Source: Pseudomonas sp. CFII64 (GTDB lineage Bacteria > Pseudomonadota > Gammaproteobacteria > Pseudomonadales > Pseudomonadaceae). Taken from it: 64,000 nt of DNA. The position numbers and the translations under genes were made by a program. A model generated the notes under the pieces. The model was not told the origin of the DNA, made no database searches, and saw nothing but the letters and a program-made list of their open reading frames with translations. Numbering within the stretch: the first letter of the stretch is position 1; each line of letters opens with the position of its first letter. This document shows positions 1 to 9,466 of the stretch, in pieces. The DNA is taken from NCBI RefSeq assembly GCF_000416235.1, contig NZ_ATLO01000012.1, positions 1-64,000 of the forward strand, in the 5' to 3' direction.

Positions 1-58
1 TACGCGTTCAGGGGTTTTGTTTGTCTGCTCGATTTGTGAATCATTAAATCGCAGACAT

Positions 59-86
59 AAAAAAAGCCACCTCATTGGGTGGCTTC
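59..86 (-). terminator. Rho-independent terminator of queD
   Basis: A GCCACC / GGTGGC stem (66-71 with 78-83) is followed on the minus strand by a run of seven T. It lies 15 bases after the queD stop codon, so it ends that transcript. Confidence 0.85.
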
Positions 87-100
87 TCACTAGCGCAGGA

Positions 101-463
101 TTAGTCTCCGCGATACTCACACCCGCTCGTGCATGTCTCGTGGATGCGAATGGCGGAGAGTTCCGGCAGCAGTGGCTTCAGCTCGTTCCAGATCCATTTC
201 GCCAGGTTTTCGCTGGTTGGATTGTCGAGGCCTGGAATATCGTTCAGATAGTTGTGATCGAGGCGCTCGTAAAGAGGCTTGAAGATTGCTTTTATCTCGG
301 AAAAGTCACGTATCCACCCGGTGTGTGGATCGACATCGCCAGCTAGATAGATTGCTACCCGGAACGAATGCCCGTGCAGGCGGCCGCACTTGTGGCCCTC
401 GGGAACGTGGGGGAGACGATGGGCAGACTCGAAGGTAAACTCTTTGAAAATTTCCACAATCAA
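101..463 (-). CDS. queD: 6-carboxytetrahydropterin synthase QueD
   Basis: Cytosolic enzyme that converts 7,8-dihydroneopterin triphosphate to 6-carboxy-tetrahydropterin, an early step of queuosine and 7-deazaguanine synthesis. The 120-residue protein has the family length. It shows the zinc histidines in FESAHRL and in GRLHGHS, with the catalytic cysteine just before the second motif (KCGRLHGH). Near the C-terminus the [10 protein letters not shown] segment matches the conserved end of the family. The gene stands alone on the minus strand, closed by a terminator, and diverges from the PepSY and two-component genes across about 240 bases. In P. aeruginosa a pterin synthase gene lies in the same neighbourhood. 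Family assignment is firm. Confidence 0.95.
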   Translation of the reverse strand: MIVEIFKEFTFESAHRLPHVPEGHKCGRLHGHSFRVAIYLAGDVDPHTGWIRDFSEIKAIFKPLYERLDHNYLNDIPGLDNPTSENLAKWIWNELKPLLPELSAIRIHETCTSGCEYRGD

Positions 464-638
464 TCAACTCTTAAAATGGTGATCGCCGTAGCGATACTTG
501 CAGGCGACGAGTTTATCAGCAATGGCTTGACGGATGCGTTTAAAACCGCATCCAGTCTCCGGTTCGAGATACCAATGAGCCCGCGTTCTGCATCAATGGT
601 GGTCTGAAATTTGTGCTGATGGCCTCTGGCCAGACAGA

Positions 639-654
639 TTCAGGTTCAATTAAG
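639..654 (+). promoter_or_regulatory. Candidate BqsR/CarR binding site
   Basis: TTCAG-N6-TTAAG lies about 50 bases upstream of the first PepSY gene. The box described for P. aeruginosa BqsR is TTAAG-N6-TTAAG, so nine of ten defined bases match. The regulator gene is third in this operon, so the site would allow autoregulation. This is inferred from one site only. Confidence 0.4.
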
Positions 655-706
655 TTGACGGGGGTATCCTCTGAGTCTGGAAAATATGTCTCAGTGGAGA
701 TCAATA

Positions 707-1015
707 ATGAAGACATCGTTAACCCTTTTCACTGCCGCTTTGTTCATCTGTTCTGCCGGTTTGGCCTCCGCCCGGGATATTGGTCAGGAGGAGGCGGCAA
801 AGCTGCGCACCGCCGGCATTATTCAATCAACGGAACAGTTGGAGGCCGCAGCGCTGGCTACGCACCCCGGCGCCACCATTACTGATAGTGAGTTGGACGA
901 GGAGTACGGTAAACACGTTTATCAGGTCGACTTGCGTGATGCGCAAGGTATTGAGTGGGACGTGGAGCTAGATGCCACCAATGGCACCATACTCAAGGAC
1001 CATCAGGACAAGTAG
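707..1015 (+). CDS. Periplasmic PepSY-domain protein 1
   Basis: Small secreted protein of about 102 residues. Residues 1-23 form a signal peptide (MKTSLTLF core, cleavage near ASA/RD). The rest is one PepSY-type domain with the usual pattern: an LRTAGII start, a helix ending in HPGATI, then YGKHVYQVDL and a final strand. I chose the ATG at 707 because a GGAG lies seven bases upstream, whereas the in-frame ATG at 686 has no such site and would put a charged extension before the signal peptide. The stop codon abuts the next ATG. PepSY proteins next to two-component systems often modulate the sensor from the periplasm. That role here is inference from gene order. Confidence 0.85.
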   Translation: MKTSLTLFTAALFICSAGLASARDIGQEEAAKLRTAGIIQSTEQLEAAALATHPGATITDSELDEEYGKHVYQVDLRDAQGIEWDVELDATNGTILKDHQDK

Positions 1016-1324
1016 ATGACAGTTGAAAAGCGTCTCGTAGTCGTCTGTGGCCTGATGCTGGTGTACGCCGCTGCCCAAGCTAGAGATCTTGATCAGGACG
1101 AAGCACTGACCTTGCGCCAGGCAGGTGTCATTCTGCCCCTCGAACAATTCGTCGATTTAGCCTTGGGGCGTTACCCCGGCGCCAGGCTGCTCGAAGCCGA
1201 GCTTGAAGAGAAACATGGCGTCTATGTGTATGAGTTTGAGGTGTTGACCAGGGAAGGCGTTGTCCGTGAACTGAAGTTCGACGCGCGTGACAGCCGACTG
1301 TTGAAAGACGAGGAAGATGACTGA
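1016..1324 (+). CDS. Periplasmic PepSY-domain protein 2
   Basis: A 102-residue paralogue of the preceding protein: signal peptide at residues 1-22 (cleavage near AQA/RD), then a PepSY domain with LRQAGVI, YPGAR and YVYEFEV at matching positions. The two share the same architecture and spacing, which suggests tandem duplication. The start codon directly follows the upstream stop. Its own TGA overlaps the regulator ATG by one base, so the pair is translationally coupled to the two-component genes. An acidic tail (KDEEDD) is a possible cation-binding feature, which would fit a Fe/Ca-sensing system. That last point is speculative. Confidence 0.85.
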   Translation: MTVEKRLVVVCGLMLVYAAAQARDLDQDEALTLRQAGVILPLEQFVDLALGRYPGARLLEAELEEKHGVYVYEFEVLTREGVVRELKFDARDSRLLKDEEDD

Positions 1325-1992
1325 TGCGCTTGTTACTGGTGGAAGACCACGTCCCATTGGCTGATGAGCTACTTGCCGGCCTGGGCAAGCAAGGGTACGC
1401 CGTGGACTGGCTGGCTGATGGACGCGATGCAGTGCATCAGGGTCTGAGTGAGCCGTACGATTTGATCGTGCTGGATCTGGGGCTTCCCGGCCTTCCGGGT
1501 TTGCAGGTGCTTGAGCAGTGGCGCGCTTCAGGCCTCGTCATTCCGGTGTTGATTCTGACCGCCAGGGGATCATGGTCTGAGCGTATCGAAGGACTGAAGG
1601 CCGGGGCAGACGATTATCTGACCAAGCCATTTCATCCCGAAGAGTTGCAGCTGCGCATCCAGGCGCTGTTGCGGCGCTCCCATGGCCTTGCCAATCAACC
1701 TCGTCTGGAATCGGCGGGTCTTCATCTTGATGAGGGACGGCAAAGCGTCAGCACTGATGGCGTAGATATCCAGCTGACTTCCGCAGAGTTCCGACTGCTG
1801 CGCTACTTCATGCTTCACCCCGAACAGATCCTGTCCAAAAGCCATTTGGCTGAACATTTGTATGACGGCGAAAACGAGCGTGATTCCAATGTCATCGAAG
1901 TGCATGTCAATCACCTGCGTCGCAAGCTTGGCAAGGCTGTCATAGAAACCCGCCGGGGCCAGGGTTATCTATTCGGTGGAGCGCCTGTTTGA
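1324..1992 (+). CDS. OmpR-family response regulator, BqsR/CarR-like
   Basis: DNA-binding response regulator of 222 residues. The receiver domain (1-115) has the acidic pair at E7/D8, the phospho-acceptor D51 in [10 protein letters not shown] and the conserved lysine in DDYLTKPF. The C-terminal winged helix (about 125-220) ends with the typical [12 protein letters not shown] wing. Position next to a histidine kinase, a PepSY pair, queD and a chemoreceptor matches my recollection of P. aeruginosa PA2657 (BqsR/CarR), which responds to ferrous iron and calcium. Sequence alone only supports the QseB/PhoP subclass, so I leave the symbol blank. The last four bases overlap the kinase start. Confidence 0.9.
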   Translation: MRLLLVEDHVPLADELLAGLGKQGYAVDWLADGRDAVHQGLSEPYDLIVLDLGLPGLPGLQVLEQWRASGLVIPVLILTARGSWSERIEGLKAGADDYLTKPFHPEELQLRIQALLRRSHGLANQPRLESAGLHLDEGRQSVSTDGVDIQLTSAEFRLLRYFMLHPEQILSKSHLAEHLYDGENERDSNVIEVHVNHLRRKLGKAVIETRRGQGYLFGGAPV

Positions 1993-3314
1993 AGTCTATT
2001 CAAGGGCGTCTCAGTCTTGGCCTGATCAGCGTCATGGTGGTCGTATGCTCGATCCTGGCGCAAACCAGCCTGTGGCTGTTTGAAGTCGGTTTGCAGCGTT
2101 ATCTGGAAGCCGGGTTGCGCAATGAGAGCGAAAACCTGCTGGTTGCGCTGGTGCGTGGACCCACCGGCTTGCAACTTGATGAACATCGCTTGTCCCCGGC
2201 GTATCAGCGACCTTACTCGGGTCATTACTTTCGCCTGGACTTCGAACAAGGGCACTGGCGGTCCAGGTCGCTGTGGGATCTTGAATTGCCCAAGCTCGAC
2301 GGCGTCGGGCTGCATGCCAATCTGGAGTTGGGCGCGACCGGCCAATCCCTGCTGTTGCTCAACACCGAATATCGCAAGTTCGGGCAGTCTATTTCGATCA
2401 CCGTCGCACAGGATTACACCCCCGTCAGAGCAAGTTTTCAGCGTGTACAGCAATTTGGCCTAGGGCTCGGCCTTGCAGCGCTGCTGGTCATTCTAGTGCT
2501 ACAGCGTATTACCGTGCGTCGCGCATTAAGGCCATTGGAGAACGTTCGAAAGCAGATATTCCAGTTGCAGCAGGGCAAGCGATCGCAGCTTGATAGCGAG
2601 GTGCCGCTTGAGCTGGAGCCGCTGGTTGCGCAGATCAATCATTTGCTCGCTCACACCGAGGACAGTCTCAAGCGCTCCCGTAATGCCTTGGGTAACCTCG
2701 GGCATGCGCTTAAGACTCCGCTGGCTGTGCTTGTCAGTCTGGCATCGAATTCCCAGCTTGATGCTTACCCCGCGTTGCGCAATACCTTGCGCGAACAGCT
2801 GGAGCACATTGAGCAGCGGTTGGTTCGCGAGCTCAATCGGGCACGCTTGTCCGGAGATGCGCTGCCCGGCGCGCGTTTCGACTGCGATGCAGAGCTGGGC
2901 GGGCTATTGGCGACATTGCGCATGATTCACGGCGATCATCTGGAGCTGTCGACCCAAGTGGCCGATGGCCTATTTCTGCCTTGGGATCGTGAAGACATTC
3001 TGGAACTGCTCGGTAACCTGATGGATAACGCTTGCAAGTGGGCTGACAGCGAGGTGCTGCTGACCATTGCCGAGCAAGAGCAGGGTTTTTGTTTGTTGGT
3101 TGAAGATGATGGTCCAGGGATTCCTGAATCCAGACGCGAGGAAGTGTTCAGCCGCGGCGCCCGGCTGGATGAGCAAATCACCGGGCATGGATTGGGCCTG
3201 GGCATTGTGCGAGACATTATCCACGCCTGGGGTGGCGAGCTCCGGTTGCTGGAAAGTCCGCTTGGCGGATTACAGGTGCGTATCGATCTGCCGCCGGGCC
3301 CAGCCTTGCTCTGA
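1989..3314 (+). CDS. Sensor histidine kinase, BqsS/CarS-like
   Basis: Inner-membrane sensor kinase of 441 residues paired with the preceding regulator. A first membrane helix spans about residues 10-30. A periplasmic sensor region of about 125 residues follows, then a second helix (about 155-172), a HAMP-like linker, and the phosphorylatable histidine near residue 239 in GHALKTPLA. The ATPase domain has the N box (LMDNACKWA), G1 (EDDGPGIP) and G2 (GHGLGLGI). Translation starts at TTG in a TTGA overlap with the regulator stop, typical of coupled pairs. Orthology to BqsS rests on synteny. The ligand cannot be read from the sequence. Confidence 0.9.
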   Translation: MKSIQGRLSLGLISVMVVVCSILAQTSLWLFEVGLQRYLEAGLRNESENLLVALVRGPTGLQLDEHRLSPAYQRPYSGHYFRLDFEQGHWRSRSLWDLELPKLDGVGLHANLELGATGQSLLLLNTEYRKFGQSISITVAQDYTPVRASFQRVQQFGLGLGLAALLVILVLQRITVRRALRPLENVRKQIFQLQQGKRSQLDSEVPLELEPLVAQINHLLAHTEDSLKRSRNALGNLGHALKTPLAVLVSLASNSQLDAYPALRNTLREQLEHIEQRLVRELNRARLSGDALPGARFDCDAELGGLLATLRMIHGDHLELSTQVADGLFLPWDREDILELLGNLMDNACKWADSEVLLTIAEQEQGFCLLVEDDGPGIPESRREEVFSRGARLDEQITGHGLGLGIVRDIIHAWGGELRLLESPLGGLQVRIDLPPGPALL

Positions 3315-3451
3315 GGCTATACGAAACTCCTGCGTCGATAACCGTTTGGTCCTACAAACAATTCGGAGGATTCTCAACTTTTCGGGCGAATGGCCGTTAA
3401 ACAGGTTAACTGCAGCTTACCCAATAAAAACAAACTGATTTCTGGAGCTCT

Positions 3452-5131
3452 ATGCGTATTAGCCTGAAAGCCAAAGTACTTTCGCTGGCGGTGCTGCCGG
3501 TGCTGATATTTGCGCTGGTGATCAGCGTCGCGACCGTCGTCATGCTCCGCGAACAGGCTAAGCGCGAGGTCAGTGAGACGCGGGAGCGCTTGCTTGCCGA
3601 AGCCAAGTCGACCCTGCAAAGTTATGTCGCGGTCGCCATGACCACTATCAAGCCGATCTACGATGCTGCTGCGCCGGGTGACGATGCTGCGCGCGCGCAG
3701 GTCATCAAGTTGCTCTCCAATATCACCTATGGCAAAGACGGCTACTTCTTCGGTTACGATTCGCAATCGGTGCGCCTGTTCAAGGCCAGTAGTCCGGACG
3801 GCATTGGCAAGAGCTTCAAGGACGCCCGCGATCCCAACGGCGTTTTTGTCAACAACGAACTGGTTGCCGTCGCCAAAGCCGGTACGCATTACCTCCTTTA
3901 TTCATCACCGCTGCCGGGCAAGACCGAGTTGTTGCCGAAGCTGGGTTATACCGAATATCTACCGAAATGGGACATGGCGGTCGGGTCATCGGTAAATCTG
4001 GATGGCATCGACGCTCAAGTCGCGGTGGTCGAGAAAAGTGTCGAAGCACGTCTGCAGGAGATGTTGCTGAGCATTATTGGCATCGCAATGTTGGTTCTGG
4101 TCATCATCACCGCGGTAGGGACCGTTCTGGCCGGTACGTTATTGCGCCCGCTTCGCTTGATGAAAGCCAATCTTGATGACATCGCAGCGGGGGAGGGTGA
4201 CCTGACTCGCCGCCTGACGATTACCAGCCAGGATGAGCTCGGCGACCTTGCCGGGTCTTTTAACCGCTTCGTCGACAAGATCCATGGTCTGGTGCAGCAG
4301 ATCGCGGGTATGACGACACAATTGAACGGGCTTGTCAGTCAGGTTTCCAGCCAGGCGCAGCGGTCCGAACAGGCAATGGAACGCCAGCGACACGAAACGG
4401 ATCAGGTCGCCACTGCGATCAATGAAATGTCTGCCGCAGCCCAGGAAGTGGCCAAGAGTGCGCAGGGCGCATCGGTCGCCGCGCAGCAGACCGATGAGCA
4501 AGGTCAATCTGCCAAGCGAGTGGTGGACGGCAGCATCAAGCAGATTCATGCGTTGGTGGAAGATATCCGAAATAGCGGTACGTCTCTGGACAGCCTGCAG
4601 CAGGATGTTTCGTCAATTGTCAGCGTACTCGGCGTGATTCGCTCTATCGCTGAACAGACCAACCTGCTGGCTCTCAACGCCGCTATTGAAGCCGCGCGGG
4701 CCGGGGAAGCAGGACGTGGGTTTGCGGTGGTGGCTGATGAGGTGCGCGCCCTGGCCAGTCGCACTCAGCAAAGCACCCAGGAAATTCAGGGGATGATTGA
4801 TCGACTGCAAAAGGGCACTCAGACCGCAGTCGATGCCATGCGCCGCTCTAGTGAGGCTGGCGATGGCACTTCCGTGCAGGCGAATCAGGCTGGCGCCTCT
4901 CTGGATACGATCGGCCAGTTGATCGGCACCATCAATTCGATGAACGCGCAAATTGCCAGTGCAGCCGAAGAGCAGACCGCCGTGGCCGAAGAGATCAATC
5001 GCAGCGTGCACCAGATCGCTTCGGCAGTGGACGTCGTGGCCGATGAGACCCGCCAGAGCGCTGAAACCTCTCGCAATCTGGATGACCTTGGCCGTCGCCT
5101 GGGCGCGCTGGTAAACCAGTTCCGCGTCTGA
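3452..5131 (+). CDS. Methyl-accepting chemotaxis protein with sCache domain
   Basis: Transmembrane chemoreceptor of 559 residues. TM1 is at about residues 8-30. A periplasmic single-Cache (sCache_2) domain follows, with the diagnostic GYFFGYD and a second half ending [12 protein letters not shown]2 is at about 195-217, then a HAMP domain ([20 protein letters not shown]). The cytoplasmic signalling hairpin has the conserved tip [19 protein letters not shown]. The protein ends in NQFRV without a CheR-binding pentapeptide. A GGAG precedes the ATG. Position and domain type match the C4-dicarboxylate receptor PA2652 (CtpM) of P. aeruginosa, so malate-like ligands are a reasonable guess, not a demonstrated one. 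Confidence 0.92.
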   Translation: MRISLKAKVLSLAVLPVLIFALVISVATVVMLREQAKREVSETRERLLAEAKSTLQSYVAVAMTTIKPIYDAAAPGDDAARAQVIKLLSNITYGKDGYFFGYDSQSVRLFKASSPDGIGKSFKDARDPNGVFVNNELVAVAKAGTHYLLYSSPLPGKTELLPKLGYTEYLPKWDMAVGSSVNLDGIDAQVAVVEKSVEARLQEMLLSIIGIAMLVLVIITAVGTVLAGTLLRPLRLMKANLDDIAAGEGDLTRRLTITSQDELGDLAGSFNRFVDKIHGLVQQIAGMTTQLNGLVSQVSSQAQRSEQAMERQRHETDQVATAINEMSAAAQEVAKSAQGASVAAQQTDEQGQSAKRVVDGSIKQIHALVEDIRNSGTSLDSLQQDVSSIVSVLGVIRSIAEQTNLLALNAAIEAARAGEAGRGFAVVADEVRALASRTQQSTQEIQGMIDRLQKGTQTAVDAMRRSSEAGDGTSVQANQAGASLDTIGQLIGTINSMNAQIASAAEEQTAVAEEINRSVHQIASAVDVVADETRQSAETSRNLDDLGRRLGALVNQFRV

Positions 5132-5193
5132 TCCCGCCGGGACGCGTCCTGTCCTGATTCGCTCCTCTCCAGGCTTGGTTTCCACCGTCCTCC

Positions 5194-5215
5194 GGCAATC
5201 AGTTCGCTGATTGCC
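5194..5215. other. UUCG-capped hairpin after the chemoreceptor gene
   Basis: Nine-base perfect stem GGCAATCAG / CTGATTGCC closed by TTCG, 63 bases after the chemoreceptor stop. No T-run follows, so it is not a clear intrinsic terminator. It may stabilise the 3' end of the mRNA. A second inverted repeat (AGGCCCG / CGGGCCT, 5257-5278) lies just before the next gene. Confidence 0.5.
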
Positions 5216-5294
5216 AGGATGATGGCACTTGCCCGTGGATTGGCGGACTAAGCACTAGGCCCGTCGATTCGCGGGCCTCTGACATGGACAGGAC

Positions 5295-6359
5295 ATGAAC
5301 GAAACCACGTTGCAATACAAAACCTTATTGATGCTGCTGGTGCTGGTCACCATCGCCTTCGTGTGGATCCTGCTGCCGTTTTACGGAGCGGTATTCTGGG
5401 CTGTGATCCTCGGCATCATCTTTGCTCCCCTGCAACGTCGGTTGCTGCTGCGATTGAACTGGCAGCGCAACCTGACGTCCTTGTGCACGCTGTTGATTTG
5501 CCTGGTGATAGCCATTCTGCCAGTCATTGTCATCAGTGCGTTGCTGGTGCAAGAGGGCGCCACGTTGTACAAAAACGTGGAAAGCGGGGAGCTGGATATC
5601 GCCAGCTATCTGGCTGAATTCAAGGAACTGCTGCCGCCGTACTTGCAGCACTGGCTTGATCGCCTCGGCATGGGCGATCTTAATGGTCTGCGTGACAAGA
5701 TTGCCAAAGGCGCTATGCAAGGCAGCCAGTACCTTGCCACTCAGGCCTTCAGCTTCGGGCAGGGCACGTTTGATTTCGTGGTGAGCTTTTTCATCATGCT
5801 GTATCTGCTGTTCTTCTTTCTGCGCGACGGCCAGGATCTGGTCCGCAAGATTCGCATCGCCGTGCCACTGGCAGAGCCACAGAAGCGCCGCTTGCAACTG
5901 AAGTTCACTCGGGTGGTTCGCGCCACGGTCAAAGGCAACGTCGTGGTGGCGATCACTCAGGGCGCTTTGGGCGGGTTTATCTTCTGGAGTCTCGATATCC
6001 CCAGCGCATTGCTGTGGGCGGTCATCATGGCGTTCCTGTCGCTGTTGCCAGCGGTCGGGGCGGGAATCGTCTGGGCGCCAGTTGCGGCGTATTTCCTGCT
6101 CAGCGGCATGATCTGGCAGGGCGTGGTGCTCTCGCTATTCGGGGTCTTCGTGATTGGTCTGGTCGATAACGTCCTGCGCCCGATTCTGGTGGGCAAGGAC
6201 ACTAAAATGCCGGACTACCTGATCCTGATCTCGACCCTGGGTGGCATGGCCGTATTCGGCCTGAACGGCTTCGTTATCGGTCCGATGGTCGCTGCGCTAT
6301 TCATGTCGACCTGGGGGCTGTTCGTCGGGGCCAAGAAAACCGTACGCTTGCCGGGCTAG
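5295..6359 (+). CDS. AI-2E family transporter (PerM/YdiK-like)
   Basis: Polytopic inner-membrane protein of 354 residues in the AI-2E/UPF0118 family. Hydrophobic segments near residues 10-45 and 60-85 are followed by a soluble stretch (about 90-145). A set of helices then runs to the C-terminus, with the family-typical LLPAVGAGIVWAP and DNVLRPILVG motifs and a GGMAVFGLNGFVIGP stretch. Family members have been linked to autoinducer-2 export or to Na+/H+ and other small-solute transport. Which applies here cannot be told. An AGGA lies just before the ATG. The gene is single and converges on the nuo operon across a shared terminator. Confidence 0.85.
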   Translation: MNETTLQYKTLLMLLVLVTIAFVWILLPFYGAVFWAVILGIIFAPLQRRLLLRLNWQRNLTSLCTLLICLVIAILPVIVISALLVQEGATLYKNVESGELDIASYLAEFKELLPPYLQHWLDRLGMGDLNGLRDKIAKGAMQGSQYLATQAFSFGQGTFDFVVSFFIMLYLLFFFLRDGQDLVRKIRIAVPLAEPQKRRLQLKFTRVVRATVKGNVVVAITQGALGGFIFWSLDIPSALLWAVIMAFLSLLPAVGAGIVWAPVAAYFLLSGMIWQGVVLSLFGVFVIGLVDNVLRPILVGKDTKMPDYLILISTLGGMAVFGLNGFVIGPMVAALFMSTWGLFVGAKKTVRLPG

Positions 6360-6372
6360 CTTTGCGTTGACC

Positions 6373-6405
6373 AAAAAAAACCTGCTCACGGGAGCAGGTT
6401 TTTTT
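6373..6405. terminator. Bidirectional terminator between the AI-2E gene and nuoN
   Basis: ACCTGCTC / GGAGCAGGT stem flanked by A8 on one side and T7 on the other, so it can stop transcription from both converging units. Confidence 0.9.
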
Positions 6406-6417
6406 ATGCCTGGTGGA

Positions 6418-7887
6418 TCAGCTCGGGACTTGCAGGCCCGAGTGCAATACCAGGTCAAGCAGGGGTTGTGGGTAAACCCCGAGCGCGAACGCCAGGATAG
6501 CGATGGCCAGCAGCATTACGCCGCCAGTGCGTTGTGCCCAGTTGAACTGCGCATCGTGCCGCGGCAGTTTGGAGTCAACCAGATACAGGGTCACCATCAC
6601 GCGCAGGTAGTAGAACACGCCAATGGCGCTACCAATGATCAACGAGCCGGTCAGCCACCACAGGTGCGCTTCAACACCGGTGGCAATGATGTAGAACTTG
6701 CCGATGAAGCCCGCCGTCAGCGGAATGCCCGCCAGGGACAGCATCATCAAGGTCATCACGGCAGTCAGGTACGGACGGCGCCAGAACAGGCCGCGGTACT
6801 CGAACATCGCGTCGGCATCACGACCGCTGTAAGGCGAGGACATCATGGTGATGACGCCGAAGCTGCCCAGAGTAGTGATGACGTAGGTCACCAGGTAAAC
6901 ACCAATCGCTTCAACCGCCATGCCTTTGCTGGCAACCAGTGCGATCATCAGATAGCCAAAGTGCGCGATGGACGAATAACCCAGCAGACGCTTGAGGTTG
7001 GTCTGAGTCAGTGCCAGCAGGTTGCCCACGAGGATCGACGCAACGGCGATTACCGCCAGTACGTCATGCAGCACACCGCTGCTGGCCGCCGGGGAAATCT
7101 GGAATAAACGCACCAGTACCGCAAACACTGCGACTTTACTGGCAGTTGCCAGGAAGGCCGCTACCGGGGCAGGGGCGCCCTCGTAGACATCCGGCGTCCA
7201 CAGGTGGAAAGGCACCAGCGACAGTTTGAACGCCAGACCGACCAGCATCATGCCCAGGCCCAGGCTTGCGAGCGGGCTCGGCAGGCCTGTGGCTTCCAGC
7301 GCCTTGCCAATCCCGTCGAAGCTCAGGGTGCCGGCTTCGGCGTACAGCAGCGCCATGCCGAACAGCAGGAACGCTGAGCCTGCGGCTGACAGGACCATGT
7401 ACTTGATGCCGCCTTCCAGCGAGCGCTTGTTGAAGAAGGCATAGGCCACCAGCCCGTACACCGGCACCGACAGCAATTCCAGACCGATGAACAAGCCAGC
7501 CAGATGCTGCGCGCTGACCAGAACCATGCCACCGGCAGCGGCCATCAGGATGAGCAGGTAAAGCTCTTCGCGATTGCCGGGGTAGCCGACCTTTCCATCG
7601 CCGAGGTAGGCGTGGGCCATGGTCACGCAGGCCAGGGTCGACGCCAGGATCAGCGCCATGTACAGGCAGGCGAAACTGTCGATGTGCAGCAGCGGCGTGA
7701 CGACCAGCGGGGCAACTTTCAGTGCCGGGTAGATCGATAGCAGTGCCAGGTTCAGGCCTGCAACGGACAGCAGGAATGTTTGCGAGTGATTGCGACGCCA
7801 CGCGATTGCCAGCATCACCACGACAATCGTGGCGCTGGTAATCAGCAGCGGCGCAAGCGCAATAAAGTGTTGAATCGTCAGGTCCAT
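6418..7887 (-). CDS. nuoN: NADH-quinone oxidoreductase subunit N
   Basis: Antiporter-like membrane subunit of respiratory complex I, in the proton-pumping arm next to NuoK. The 489-residue protein is almost entirely hydrophobic, with about 14 helices. The conserved core carries [23 protein letters not shown] (lysine and proline of TM7-8) and [12 protein letters not shown]. The in-frame upstream extension to 8019 overlaps nuoM and lacks family sequence. The ATG at 7887, starting MDLTIQHF and seven bases after the nuoM stop, is the likely start. Last gene of the 13-gene operon. Confidence 0.95.
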   Translation of the reverse strand: MDLTIQHFIALAPLLITSATIVVVMLAIAWRRNHSQTFLLSVAGLNLALLSIYPALKVAPLVVTPLLHIDSFACLYMALILASTLACVTMAHAYLGDGKVGYPGNREELYLLILMAAAGGMVLVSAQHLAGLFIGLELLSVPVYGLVAYAFFNKRSLEGGIKYMVLSAAGSAFLLFGMALLYAEAGTLSFDGIGKALEATGLPSPLASLGLGMMLVGLAFKLSLVPFHLWTPDVYEGAPAPVAAFLATASKVAVFAVLVRLFQISPAASSGVLHDVLAVIAVASILVGNLLALTQTNLKRLLGYSSIAHFGYLMIALVASKGMAVEAIGVYLVTYVITTLGSFGVITMMSSPYSGRDADAMFEYRGLFWRRPYLTAVMTLMMLSLAGIPLTAGFIGKFYIIATGVEAHLWWLTGSLIIGSAIGVFYYLRVMVTLYLVDSKLPRHDAQFNWAQRTGGVMLLAIAILAFALGVYPQPLLDLVLHSGLQVPS

Positions 7888-7894
7888 AGCGCTC

Positions 7895-9427
7895 TTACCG
7901 GGCCGAAGCGAGTTGAGTGAAGGCGGTGCCGAGCCATTGCTGCACGCCATGCATGGTCGCTGCCGAAGTATCGAGGAACGGCTGCGGGTAAACCCCGAGC
8001 ACCACCAGCAATACGGCAAGTCCCAGCACCATGATCAGTTCCCGTGCGTCCATCCCTTTGAGAACCTCGTCCGATTTCGACGGGCCAAAGTAGGCGCGGT
8101 GGATCATGATCAGCGAGTAGACGGAGCCAAACACCAGACCGGAAGTGGCGATTGCCGTGATCCATGGTGAGGCGACAAAGTTGCCCAGCAGGATCAGGAA
8201 TTCACCGACGAAGTTACCGGTTCCCGGCAGACCCAGAGAGGCAGCCGCGAAGAACAGGCTGATCGCCGGCAGATAAGCGATGCGCGACCACAAACCGCCC
8301 ATTTCACGCATATCCCGGGTGTGCATACGCTCGTACAACTGACCGCTGAGGATAAACAGCGCCGCTGCCGACAAGCCGTGGGCAATCATCTGTATCAGGA
8401 CACCTTGCAGTGCCTGCTGGCTGCCGGAGTAGATACCGATCAGGACGAAGCCCATGTGCGACACGCTGGAAAACGCGATCAGACGCTTGATGTCGGTCTG
8501 GGCGAAGGCCAGGAAGGCACCGTAGAAAATGCCGATCAGACCCAGCACCATCGCGATGGGCGCGAACTCGGCCGATGCGTTGGGGAACAACGGCAGGGCG
8601 AAGCGCAACAGACCGTAAGCGGCGGTTTTCAGCAGGATACCGGCCAGATCGACCGAACCCGCTGTGGGTGCCTGGGCGTGAGCGTCCGGCAGCCAGGAGT
8701 GGAAAGGCACGACCGGCAGCTTCACCGCGAAGGCGATAAAGAAGCCCAGCATCAGGATGTATTCGGTGCCCGGTGCCAGTTGGGTCTTCAGCAGCGTGGC
8801 GTAATCGAAGGTGATCACACCGGTCTGGTTGAAGTTGACCAGCACCAGACCGAGGATCGCCACCAACATGATCAGGCCGCTGGCCTGAGTGAAGATGAAG
8901 AACTTGGTCGCAGCGTAGATTCTGGTCTTCTTGCCGTCCGATGAGCTATGACCCCAGAGCGCGATGAGGAAATACATCGGCACCAGCATCATTTCCCAGA
9001 AGAAGAAGAACATGAACAGGTCGATGGCGAGGAACACACCAATGACGCCGCCCAGGATCCACATCAGGTTCAGGTGGAAGAACCCGACCTTGCGCTGGAT
9101 CTCGTTCCACGAGCACAGCACCGACAGAATGCCGAGCAGGCCGGTGAGCAGGATCATCAGCAGCGACAGGCCGTCCAGCGCCAGGTGCACGCTGATACCG
9201 AAGCGCGAGATCCACAGGTGCTTGAATTCAAGCGCCCAGGTTGGGTCGACGCCGGGAGCCGGTGCGTAACTGAAGTTGCCAGTACTCCACAACCAGAGGC
9301 CCAGGGCCAGTTCGAGGGACATGGTCAGCAGCGCAATCCAGCGCGGCAGGGTGGAGCTGTATTGCTCACCCAGCCAGCACAGCAGGCCGCCGATAAAGGG
9401 GATCAGGATTAGCCAAGGCAGAATCAT
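7895..9427 (-). CDS. nuoM: NADH-quinone oxidoreductase subunit M
   Basis: Second antiporter-like subunit of complex I, inner membrane. The 510 residues include about 14 membrane helices. Family marks are [19 protein letters not shown] (essential glutamate of TM5), [18 protein letters not shown] (lysine of TM7) and [13 protein letters not shown]. It belongs to the Mrp-type antiporter family like NuoL and NuoN. The start follows nuoL after a 39-base gap, one of the few non-overlapping joins in the distal half of the operon. Confidence 0.96.
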   Translation of the reverse strand: MILPWLILIPFIGGLLCWLGEQYSSTLPRWIALLTMSLELALGLWLWSTGNFSYAPAPGVDPTWALEFKHLWISRFGISVHLALDGLSLLMILLTGLLGILSVLCSWNEIQRKVGFFHLNLMWILGGVIGVFLAIDLFMFFFFWEMMLVPMYFLIALWGHSSSDGKKTRIYAATKFFIFTQASGLIMLVAILGLVLVNFNQTGVITFDYATLLKTQLAPGTEYILMLGFFIAFAVKLPVVPFHSWLPDAHAQAPTAGSVDLAGILLKTAAYGLLRFALPLFPNASAEFAPIAMVLGLIGIFYGAFLAFAQTDIKRLIAFSSVSHMGFVLIGIYSGSQQALQGVLIQMIAHGLSAAALFILSGQLYERMHTRDMREMGGLWSRIAYLPAISLFFAAASLGLPGTGNFVGEFLILLGNFVASPWITAIATSGLVFGSVYSLIMIHRAYFGPSKSDEVLKGMDARELIMVLGLAVLLVVLGVYPQPFLDTSAATMHGVQQWLGTAFTQLASAR

Positions 9428-9466
9428 GACGGGCTCAATTCCTTTCGCAAATTCGCAAGGTTCATG

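Noticed and set aside
17..346. Plus-strand frame opposite queD
   Set aside because: It overlaps the queD terminator and the gene itself. No family signal.
5257..5278. AGGCCCG/CGGGCCT repeat as a riboswitch or attenuator of the AI-2E gene
   Set aside because: Only one short stem and no alternative pairing or T-run.
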